From: Microbacterium pseudoresistens
GTDB taxonomy: Bacteria; Actinomycetota; Actinomycetes; Actinomycetales; Microbacteriaceae
Direction: 5' to 3'
Assembly (NCBI RefSeq): GCF_013409745.1
Contig: NZ_JACCBH010000001.1
Location: forward strand, 1,054,001 to 1,118,000
Length of the DNA stretch: 64,000 nucleotides
Under the pieces are notes generated by a model. It saw only the letters and a list, made by a program, of their open reading frames with translations. It had not been told where the DNA came from and made no database searches. Below, in pieces: positions 37,148-44,823 of this stretch; positions within the stretch are counted from its first letter, which is position 1, and every line of letters begins with the position of its first letter. The position numbers and the translations under genes are program-made.

Positions 37148-39850
37148 ATGACTGCTCTCGCTCCCGCCCACCCCGATCCGGATGCGCCGCGGCCCCATCG
37201 CATCGGCCGGATCATTGGACGACTCGCGTTCGGCGTCGTCGCCGGAATCGTCGTACTCGCCACGGCCGCCGCGTTCTTCCTCGTGTGGACCATCCAGCGC
37301 TCCTTCCCGCAGACCTCGGGCGAGCTGGAGCTGTCGGGGCTCGACGCGCAGGTGACCGTGCAGCGCGACGACCGGGGCGTGCCGACGATCACCGCCGACA
37401 ACACGCACGACCTCTTCTTCGCGCAGGGCTTCGTGCATGCGCAGGATCGCTTCTGGGAGATGGACTTCCGCCGCCACGTGACCAGCGGTCGGGTGGCCGA
37501 GCTGTTCGGCGAATCGCAGGCGGGCACCGACGCGTTCCTGCGCACGCTCGACTGGCACGGCATCGCCGAGCAGGAGGTCGAGGCGATGGATGAGACCACG
37601 CGCGCCTACTACGAGGCCTACGCCGACGGCGTGAACGCCTATCTCGCCGACCATTCCGGCGCCACGGCCTCGCTCGAGTACGCCGTGCTCGAGCTCACCA
37701 CGCCCGGGTACGAGCCGGAGCCGTGGACGCCGGCGGATTCCGTGGCGTGGCTGAAGGCGATGGCCTGGGATCTGCGCGGCAACGTCGAGGCCGAGACCGA
37801 GCGCGCGCTGCTGGCCCAGTCCGTCGACCCCGCCACGATCGCCTCGGTGTACCCGGCCTATCCGTTCGCGGAGAACCCCGTCATCGTGCCGACCATCACC
37901 CCGGCCGATCAGCTGCCCGCGGCCGCGGCCGCCTCTGGCGATGGCGGCGGCTCGGGATCCCTCGCGGTCGCCCCGACGACGGACGACACCGACGACCACG
38001 CATCGGCGAGCGCCGAACCCTCGCCCACCGCATCCGCCGTCACCTGGACCGAAGCCGACGGCGTGCTCGGGGCCGTCTCGGCCCTGATCGGCGACCTCGG
38101 CGAGGGCATCGGATCGAACTCATGGGTCGTCTCGGGCGATCTCACCGAGAGCGGCATGCCGCTGCTGGCCAACGACCCGCACCTCGGCGCCTCGCTGCCC
38201 TCGGTCTGGTACCAGATGCAGCTGCGCTGCTCGACGGTGAGCGAGGAGTGCCCGTTCGACGTCGGTGGATTCTCGTTCTCGGGCCTGCCGAGCATCGTGA
38301 TCGGCCACAACGCCGACATCGCCTGGGGATTCACCAACCTCACCACCGATGTCACCGACCTGTACATCGAGAAGATCGACGGCGACGCGTACTGGCGCGA
38401 CGGCGCTCTCGTGCCGCTGGAGACCCGCTCCGAGACCATCGAGGTCGCCGGCGGCGACGACATCGACCTCGAGATCCGCTCCACCGTGCACGGCCCGATC
38501 GTCTCGGGTCTCACCGCCGACTTCACCGCGATCGCGGGCGACCCCCGACTCGGCTCAGGCGACGCGGTGAACGACCCTGCCTGGATCGGCGCGCCCGATG
38601 CGAGCGTCGAGGCCCTGACGGGCGAGTACGCCGTGAGCCTGCGGTGGACGGCGCTGGACCCCGGCACCACGGCGACGGCGATCTTCGCCATGAACACCGC
38701 GAAGGACTTCACCGACTTCCGCGCCGCCGCATCGCTGTTCGACGTGCCCGCCCAGAACCTCGTCTACGCCGACCGCGAGGGCAACATCGGCTACCAGACG
38801 CCGGGCCGGCTGCCCACCCGCGGCGCCGGCAACGGCTTCGCCCCCCAGCCGGGCTGGAGCAGCGCCTACGACTGGACCGGCTTCATCCCCTTCGACGACC
38901 TGCCCGTGTCGTACAACCCCGAGTCGGGCTACATCGTCACCGCGAACAACGCGATCGTCTCCGACGACTACGCGTACTTCCTCTCCCGCGACTGGGACTA
39001 TGGCTATCGGGCCGGACGCATCGCGACCCTCATCGAGGACGCCGCGGCCGACGGCCCGATCACCGCGCAGGACCTGCGCGACATCCAGTTCGATCAGGAG
39101 TTCTGGATCGGCAAGAAGCTCGCCGCCGTCGTGCAGAAGGTCGCCGTCACCGGCGACGGACCCAAGGCCGCTGTCGAGCTGCTGCGGTCGTGGGATGCGC
39201 AGGGCACGGCGGACTCGGCCGCGGCCGCCTTCGCCAACGTGCTGTGGTCGAACCTGGCGCAGAATGTCTTCGCGAACCGCGCCGACGCGCTTCCGCTGAG
39301 CTCGCAGGGGCGGATGTTCGCCGTCGTCGGCGCCATGCTCGCCGACCCCGACGATCCGCTCTGGGTCAACGACGAGATCGGCGTGGCCGGCATGGACGAG
39401 ATGCTCGCCTTGTCGATCGAGCAGGCGTACGACGAGATCGCCTCGTTGCAGGGCGAGGATCCGGCGGCATGGAACTGGGGGTCGCTGCACGCGCTCACCC
39501 TCACTCACCAGACGCTCGGCACCTCGGGCATCGCGCCGATCGAGATGCTCTTCAACCGCGGGCCGTTCGCGGTCGGAGGCGGCGCCTCGGTCGTGGATGC
39601 GACGGGCTGGGTGCTCGGCGAGTCGTACGAGACGACGACCGTGCCGTCGATGCGGATGGTGGTGGATCTGTCGGACTGGGACGCCTCGACATGGAACCAC
39701 CTCACCGGGGCGAGCGGTCACGCCTTCCACGCGCACTACACCGACCAGACCGATGCCTGGGTGAAGGGCGAGCAGTCGCCGTGGGCGTTCAGCGAGGAGG
39801 CCGTCGACGCCGCCGCCGTCGACACGCTCGTCCTCTCCCCCGCGGGCTGA
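37148..39850 (+). CDS. Penicillin acylase family protein (N-terminal nucleophile hydrolase)
   Basis: 900 residues. One membrane helix at about 27-50 anchors it, with the enzyme outside the cell. The A-chain part has QRDDRGVPTITADNTHDLFFAQGFVHAQDRFWEMDFRR (key part: FAQGFVHAQDRFWEMD). A low-complexity spacer rich in Gly, Ser, Thr and Asp (about 258-298) precedes the B-chain start GSNSWVV, where Ser323 would be both the autocleavage site and nucleophile. NDPHLGASLPSVWYQ follows as expected. Family members deacylate penicillins, quorum-sensing lactones or unknown amides. ATG 37148 follows GGAGGAG. Confidence 0.9.
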   Translation: MTALAPAHPDPDAPRPHRIGRIIGRLAFGVVAGIVVLATAAAFFLVWTIQRSFPQTSGELELSGLDAQVTVQRDDRGVPTITADNTHDLFFAQGFVHAQDRFWEMDFRRHVTSGRVAELFGESQAGTDAFLRTLDWHGIAEQEVEAMDETTRAYYEAYADGVNAYLADHSGATASLEYAVLELTTPGYEPEPWTPADSVAWLKAMAWDLRGNVEAETERALLAQSVDPATIASVYPAYPFAENPVIVPTITPADQLPAAAAASGDGGGSGSLAVAPTTDDTDDHASASAEPSPTASAVTWTEADGVLGAVSALIGDLGEGIGSNSWVVSGDLTESGMPLLANDPHLGASLPSVWYQMQLRCSTVSEECPFDVGGFSFSGLPSIVIGHNADIAWGFTNLTTDVTDLYIEKIDGDAYWRDGALVPLETRSETIEVAGGDDIDLEIRSTVHGPIVSGLTADFTAIAGDPRLGSGDAVNDPAWIGAPDASVEALTGEYAVSLRWTALDPGTTATAIFAMNTAKDFTDFRAAASLFDVPAQNLVYADREGNIGYQTPGRLPTRGAGNGFAPQPGWSSAYDWTGFIPFDDLPVSYNPESGYIVTANNAIVSDDYAYFLSRDWDYGYRAGRIATLIEDAAADGPITAQDLRDIQFDQEFWIGKKLAAVVQKVAVTGDGPKAAVELLRSWDAQGTADSAAAAFANVLWSNLAQNVFANRADALPLSSQGRMFAVVGAMLADPDDPLWVNDEIGVAGMDEMLALSIEQAYDEIASLQGEDPAAWNWGSLHALTLTHQTLGTSGIAPIEMLFNRGPFAVGGGASVVDATGWVLGESYETTTVPSMRMVVDLSDWDASTWNHLTGASGHAFHAHYTDQTDAWVKGEQSPWAFSEEAVDAAAVDTLVLSPAG

Positions 39851-39853
39851 TCC

Positions 39854-40606
39854 GTGCCGGAACACCTTCTGGACGACGACTCCGACGTCGAGGAGTTCAA
39901 CCACGCCGGGGCGACCCTCGTCGTCGAATCGATCGGGAAGGGCCGCCGGCCATTCGTGCTCCTGCACGGCATCGGGATGGGCCGCAGCGTGTACCTCGAC
40001 ATCGTCTCGCGGCTGCCGGGCCGGGTGATCGCGATCGACCTGCCCGGCTTCGGCGAGGCGCCCGAGCCGGCGCGCACTCTGACGATGCCGCGCCATGCCG
40101 ACCTCGTCGCAGCCTGGCTGCGCCGGGCCGGTGTGCACGATGCGGTCGTCATCGGGCACTCCATGGGCAGCCAGATCGCCGCCGAGCTCGCCGCACGGCA
40201 TCCCGACGTCGTGGCCGGGCTCGTGCTGGCCGGGCCCACCGTCGACAGCACGGCCCGCAGTATCCGCGCGCAGGCGTCGCTGCTGCTGCGCGACCTCATC
40301 GGCGAGCGCCCGCGCGTGCTGTGGCGCGGCGCCCGCGAATACCTGCGCGGCGGCCCGCACCTGCTGCGCAAGATGCGCGCGACCATCGTGCACGAGCCCG
40401 AAGACGCCTACCGCCGCGTGACCCGCCCCACCCTCGTGCTGCGCGGCGAGCATGACCCGCTTGCCCCCGCTGACTGGTGCGAGTCGATCCTCGAGCTCAT
40501 CCCCGGCACGCGGCTCGAGGTGATCCCCGATCACGGCCACGGCACGCTCATCAGCGACTCCGGCCCAGCCGCCGCGGTGATCGCCGCCTTCGCCACGCGG
40601 CTCTGA
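39854..40606 (+). CDS. Alpha/beta hydrolase
   Basis: 250 residues. FVLLHGIGMGRS forms the oxyanion hole, the nucleophile elbow is GHSMGSQ, and the acid (RGEHDPLAP) and His (IPDHGHGTL) are in place. GTG start 3 bases after the penicillin-acylase stop, so co-transcribed. Substrate unknown. Confidence 0.88.
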   Translation: MPEHLLDDDSDVEEFNHAGATLVVESIGKGRRPFVLLHGIGMGRSVYLDIVSRLPGRVIAIDLPGFGEAPEPARTLTMPRHADLVAAWLRRAGVHDAVVIGHSMGSQIAAELAARHPDVVAGLVLAGPTVDSTARSIRAQASLLLRDLIGERPRVLWRGAREYLRGGPHLLRKMRATIVHEPEDAYRRVTRPTLVLRGEHDPLAPADWCESILELIPGTRLEVIPDHGHGTLISDSGPAAAVIAAFATRL

Positions 40607-40610
40607 AGAG

Positions 40611-41441
40611 CTAACGGGGCTGCAAGAGCGGAGGCGGCTGCGTGGGAAGGATGAACGCGAAGCGGCGCGCCCGGGTGAGGAGCACGACGAACAGGCCGAG
40701 CCCGGCGAACAGCAGCCCGATGAAGATGCCCACGCCTCCCAGGACTGCCACCACGCCGCCGACTGCGATGCCGATGATGCCCGCGAGCACCACGGCTGCG
40801 GCGAGTCCGATCAGCACCCATCCGACGATCAACGAGACGAGATAGCCGCGGGGCCCGGCATGACCGGGCCGCACGCCGACGCTCTGCGCGACGTACCAGC
40901 TCCACCGGGTGCCGGTCCACCACCGGGTGATCCGGCCTGCGACGGCATACCAGCCCGCACCCGGCCCCTCGGTCGTTCCCGGCAGCGGCTGCAGAGAGGG
41001 GTCGAGGATCGGCCCGGTCTGCGGAGCGGGCAGCTTGGCCACCCGCGCGGTGCTGACCGCGCCGATCAGCCAGATCGCGGCGACCAGGAGGAACAGGATC
41101 GGCACCGCGGCGTTCACCCCCGAGCGCGACAGGAAGAACAGGAACAGCTGCGCGAGGCCGATCGCGGCGAACACGAACCCGAACACGAGCCCCCGGCCGG
41201 ACGGCTCGACGGCGAAGGCGTCGGGCTTGGGCCTGCCGTCGTGGATGCGGTAGGGCGTCCAGGTCACGCCGTCCCACCAGCGCACGTCCGAGGTGCCGGG
41301 CACCGGATACCAGCCCATGCCCGCGACGAGCCCGGTCATCGCGCCCGCGAGAGGGCGCTCGTGCACCGTCCATTGCCGGCCGTCCCACCAGCGTTCGACG
41401 CCGGCCACTCCCGCGTCGTACCACCCCGGATGTGCGTTCAT
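40611..41441 (-). CDS. DUF2510 repeat membrane protein
   Basis: 276 residues with three DUF2510-type Trp-rich units: HPGWYDAGVAGVERWWDGRQW at residues 4-24 (quoted in part: GVERWWDGRQW), MGWYPVPGTSDVRWWDG and AGWYAVAGRITRWWTG. Helices lie at about 85-105, 110-130, 200-225 and 230-255. DUF2510 modules are typical of actinobacterial membrane proteins; the function is unknown. ATG 41441 follows AAGGGGGA. Confidence 0.85.
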   Translation of the reverse strand: MNAHPGWYDAGVAGVERWWDGRQWTVHERPLAGAMTGLVAGMGWYPVPGTSDVRWWDGVTWTPYRIHDGRPKPDAFAVEPSGRGLVFGFVFAAIGLAQLFLFFLSRSGVNAAVPILFLLVAAIWLIGAVSTARVAKLPAPQTGPILDPSLQPLPGTTEGPGAGWYAVAGRITRWWTGTRWSWYVAQSVGVRPGHAGPRGYLVSLIVGWVLIGLAAAVVLAGIIGIAVGGVVAVLGGVGIFIGLLFAGLGLFVVLLTRARRFAFILPTQPPPLLQPR

Positions 41442-41500
41442 CGGTCCCCCTTGTCGGCGCCCCTTTCGTCGCACTGTGACACGCGGCGCGCTGCGGCGGA

Positions 41501-41893
41501 TCAGCCGCCGGCGGCGGGCGGCGTCTCGCGCGACTCGGCCAGTTCGTCGACCACGAGGTGCCGGTGATCGATCGTGCCGTTGCGGTACGCCTGTCGTCCC
41601 ACCATATGCGCCGACAGCGGCGCCGTAGCGAACTGCATGAGCACGACGGGGATGACCAGCAGCAGTCCCAGCCCGATGCCGAGCACCGAGCGCTGCGACA
41701 GCGCGATGGCCAGGCAGATGAGGGCGAGCCCCAGCACCTGCGGCTTGGTGGCCGCGTGCAGGCGGGTCGGCACGTCGCGCAGACGCAGCAGGCCGATCGC
41801 GGCCACGAGGCACAGCAGCGCGCCCAGCAGCACGAGGATCCAGACGGCCGTGTCGATCACGGCATCGGGGATCGTCCACTCGAAGACGTTCAT
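41501..41893 (-). CDS. mnhG: Na+/H+ antiporter subunit G
   Basis: 130 residues with three helices: LGALLCLVAAIGLLRLRDVPTRLHAATKP carries the PhaG/MnhG signature (key part: LRLRDVPTRLHAATKP). Last gene of the Mrp operon. Its ATG overlaps the subunit F stop (ATGA). Confidence 0.93.
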   Translation of the reverse strand: MNVFEWTIPDAVIDTAVWILVLLGALLCLVAAIGLLRLRDVPTRLHAATKPQVLGLALICLAIALSQRSVLGIGLGLLLVIPVVLMQFATAPLSAHMVGRQAYRNGTIDHRHLVVDELAESRETPPAAGG

Positions 41894-42156
41894 GGCGTGT
41901 TGTCCCTCCGCGCGACGTACCGGGCCACGGCGATCGAGCCGAACACCCCGACGGCGGCCACGACGAGCAGCACGGGCAGCGTGCGGGTGTGCTGATCGAT
42001 CGCCATCTCGGCGCCGAGCACGCAGATCACCTCGGTGACGAGCACGTCGGAGGCCACGGCGCGGTCGAGGATCGACGGGCCGAGCACGATGCGGATGACG
42101 GTGAGCGTCGCCGCGATCGCGAACACGATCATGATGATGAGCAGCAGCGGATTCAC
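41890..42156 (-). CDS. mnhF: Na+/H+ antiporter subunit F
   Basis: 88 residues with three helices, including the family segment LGPSILDRAVASDVLVTEVI. GTG start at 42156 overlaps the subunit E stop (GTGA). Part of the Mrp complex that exchanges Na+ for H+ at the cell membrane. Confidence 0.93.
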   Translation of the reverse strand: MNPLLLIIMIVFAIAATLTVIRIVLGPSILDRAVASDVLVTEVICVLGAEMAIDQHTRTLPVLLVVAAVGVFGSIAVARYVARRDNTP

Positions 42157-42734
42157 GGGTGCTCCCCTCCCCCGTCGGCACGGGCGTCCTCGCGCAGCGC
42201 GCGGTACTGCGCGGTCGTGCCCAGCGCGCGCACGATCCGGCGCTCCCAGCGCAGCGCATCCTCGCGCTGGCGGTCGGCATCCGCGCGGGTGCGCACCCCG
42301 ATCACGTGCAGGTACAGCGTACGGGTGTCGCGATCGGCCTCCACGACGAGCGAGCCGGGGATCAGCGAACAGGTCACGGCGACGTGCGTCATCACGAGGT
42401 CGTCGGCGTACCGCAGCGGCACGGCGATGATCGCCGATCCGGGCAAACGCCGCGGGTTCAGCACCTGCGCCGCGACACTCAGCGAGCCGAGCACGACCGC
42501 ACCGAGGAACTGCGCGAGCAGCACCGCACCCCACCACAGGTTGATGCGGCCGGACAGCTCGATGGTCGGCAGCCGGAACACGCGCGTCACGAACACGGCC
42601 ACGACGATGCCGGTCACCAGCGACAGCACGGTGAACTGGCCCCACAGCAGCATCCACAGCACGACCAGCCAGATCAGGAACGGCAGCTGCAGGCGCAGGT
42701 CGCGCCGCACGTTGCGCTTGACGTCGGGGGTCAC
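42153..42734 (-). CDS. mnhE: Na+/H+ antiporter subunit E
   Basis: 193 residues. Two or three N-terminal helices, then VVEADRDTRTLYLHVIGV, the conserved MnhE core after SLIPGSL. It has a longer charged C-terminal tail than MnhE in Bacillus. GTG start overlaps the subunit D stop (GTGA). Confidence 0.92.
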   Translation of the reverse strand: MTPDVKRNVRRDLRLQLPFLIWLVVLWMLLWGQFTVLSLVTGIVVAVFVTRVFRLPTIELSGRINLWWGAVLLAQFLGAVVLGSLSVAAQVLNPRRLPGSAIIAVPLRYADDLVMTHVAVTCSLIPGSLVVEADRDTRTLYLHVIGVRTRADADRQREDALRWERRIVRALGTTAQYRALREDARADGGGEHP

Positions 42735-44284
42735 GGCACGCCCTCCCCGCTCTCGTACACGAGCACCACGGGCTCCTGCAGTCCGATGCCGATGCGCTCA
42801 CACAGCCCGTAGATGGGCCCGGCAAACACCGTCAGCGCGAGGGTGACGGCGACCATGCCGCCCGTGGCCAGCGTCATGATCAGCGGGATTCGGCGACGCT
42901 CCTGCTGGTCGGCCGCGGCGGGCGCGTCGCCCAGGTAGGCGATGCGCTCATCCGGCTCTTGCGCATCGCCGTCCTCGCGCCAGAAGGCGAGGTTCCAGGC
43001 GCGCATGAGGGCGTACAGGGTGAGCAGCGAGGTGACGACTCCGCCGACGATGAGCACGATCATGAGCGGGGTGCCCACGGCGGCGGCCGCTTCGAACAGC
43101 CCTATCTTGCCGATGAAGCCCGAGAACGGCGGCAGTCCGCCGAGGTTGATGGCCGGCACGAAGTACAGCACGGCGATCAGCGGCGCCGCCTTCATCAGTC
43201 CCTTGACGCGCACGATCGAGGTGCTCCCCGCCCGGCGCTCGACGAGCCCGACGGCGAGGAACAGCGTCGTCTGCACGACGATGTGGTGCACGATGTAGTA
43301 CACCGTCGCGCCGATCGCCGCGGGTGTGGCGATCGCGAGGCCGAACACCATGTACCCGACGTGGCTGACGAGCGTGAACGACAGGATGCGTTTGAGCTCG
43401 GCCTGCGCGACGGCGCCGAGCACCCCCACGACCATCGTCGCCAGCGCCACGATGAGCAGCAGGGTGTCGATGCTGTTGGAGGCGAACAGCTGCGTCTCGG
43501 TGCGGATGAGCGCGTAGACGCCCACCTTGGTGAGCAGGCCCGCGAACACGGCCGTGACCGGGGCGGGCGCGGTGGGGTACGAGTCGGGCAGCCAGAACGA
43601 CACGGGGAAGACGGCCGCCTTGATGCCGAAGGCCGCGACGAGCAGCAGGTGCAGCACGAGCTGCACGTCTTGCGGCAGCTCCCCCATCCGATCGGCGATC
43701 TGGGCCATGTTCACCGTGCCGAGCGCGCCGTAGATCATCGCGATGGCGGCGAGGAAGAGGATCGACGACACGAGCGAGACGACGATGTACACGGCGCCGG
43801 TGCGGATGCGCGACTCGGTGCTGCCCAGCGTGATGAGCACGTACGAGGCGACGAGCAGGATCTCGAACCCGACGTAGAGGTTGAACAGGTCGCCCGCGAT
43901 GAACGCGTTGAAGATGCCCGCGGCGAGGATCAGGTACGAGGGGTTGAAGATCGAGATGGGGGTCTCTTCGATGCCGTCGGCCGATCCCTGGCCGATCGAG
44001 AACAGCAGCACCGCCCCGAGCACGACGCTCGAGACCAGCACGAGGAGAGCGGCGAGCCGGTCGACGTAGAGCACGATGCCGAAGGGCGCCGGCCATCCGC
44101 CGACCTCCACGGCGATCGGCGCCGTCGCATCCACCGTCACCAGCAGCACGGCCGCGATGATCGAGACGAGGCCCAGCGTGGTGACCGTCACGATCACCTG
44201 CACGCGCGTGTTGCGGCCGAACACGAGGGTCACGGCCGCGCCGAGCAGGGGCAGGGCGACCAGCAGCGGCACGAGGGCGCTCAT
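42731..44284 (-). CDS. mnhD: Na+/H+ antiporter subunit D
   Basis: 517 residues, about 14 helices, homologous to NuoN/NuoM. FAGLLTKVGVYALIR and HVGYMVFGLA contain the conserved Lys/His regions of the antiporter core, and ALGTVNMAQIADRM and PPFSGFIGKIGL are typical. It forms a proton pathway of the Mrp complex. ATG start overlaps the subunit C stop. Confidence 0.94.
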   Translation of the reverse strand: MSALVPLLVALPLLGAAVTLVFGRNTRVQVIVTVTTLGLVSIIAAVLLVTVDATAPIAVEVGGWPAPFGIVLYVDRLAALLVLVSSVVLGAVLLFSIGQGSADGIEETPISIFNPSYLILAAGIFNAFIAGDLFNLYVGFEILLVASYVLITLGSTESRIRTGAVYIVVSLVSSILFLAAIAMIYGALGTVNMAQIADRMGELPQDVQLVLHLLLVAAFGIKAAVFPVSFWLPDSYPTAPAPVTAVFAGLLTKVGVYALIRTETQLFASNSIDTLLLIVALATMVVGVLGAVAQAELKRILSFTLVSHVGYMVFGLAIATPAAIGATVYYIVHHIVVQTTLFLAVGLVERRAGSTSIVRVKGLMKAAPLIAVLYFVPAINLGGLPPFSGFIGKIGLFEAAAAVGTPLMIVLIVGGVVTSLLTLYALMRAWNLAFWREDGDAQEPDERIAYLGDAPAAADQQERRRIPLIMTLATGGMVAVTLALTVFAGPIYGLCERIGIGLQEPVVLVYESGEGVP

Positions 44285-44823
44285 CGATCACCCCCGCCCG
44301 TCGAGGGGTCGTCGGCGCGGGCGTCCGGCAGGTCGTAGGGCGCGTCGTCGTCGATCGCGGCGAGGTCCTTGGCGTGCAGGATGCGGATGGGCGAGGTGTC
44401 GACCCCGACGAAGTCGGTCGTCGCCTCGTCTTCGGAGGGATCCGTCTCGTCCTCCATGATGTCTTCCTCGGCCTCGGAGCGCTCGCGCAGGGCGATGTCG
44501 ACTTCGTCGTCCTCGACCGTGTCGGCCTGGCCGAGCTGCCAGGAGCGGTAGATGAGGGCGAGCAGGAACGCCGAGACGGCGAAGGTGATGACGATGGCGG
44601 TGAGGGTGAGCGCCTGCGGCAGCGGGTCGCTCGTCGCCCGCTCCTCGCCGAAGAAGGGTGCCGCGCCCGGCACCCCCATCACGATGAGCAGCAGCAGGTT
44701 GGTGGCGTTGCCGAGCAGCAGGAACCCGATGAGCACGCGCGTGAGGCTGCGCTCGAGCATGGCGTACACGCCGCAGGCGAAGAGCGCCGCCATGACGATG
44801 ATGAGCACGAGAGAGACGTCCAT
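44281..44823 (-). CDS. mnhC: Na+/H+ antiporter subunit C with acidic tail
   Basis: 180 residues. The first 100 form the NuoK-like three-helix MnhC core (LIGFLLLGNATNLLLLIVMG, DPLPQALTLTAIVITFAVSAF in part: QALTLTAIVITFAVSAF). The last 75 residues are a strongly acidic extension (EDDEVDIALRERSEAEEDI and beyond) not seen in short MnhC proteins of about 113 residues. ATG shares one base with the subunit A stop (TGATG). Confidence 0.92.
   Translation of the reverse strand: MDVSLVLIIVMAALFACGVYAMLERSLTRVLIGFLLLGNATNLLLLIVMGVPGAAPFFGEERATSDPLPQALTLTAIVITFAVSAFLLALIYRSWQLGQADTVEDDEVDIALRERSEAEEDIMEDETDPSEDEATTDFVGVDTSPIRILHAKDLAAIDDDAPYDLPDARADDPSTGGGDR

Noticed and set aside
42959..44338. 459-residue open frame on plus strand opposite mnhD
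   Set aside because: His/Asp/Glu/Arg-rich shadow of a membrane protein gene.
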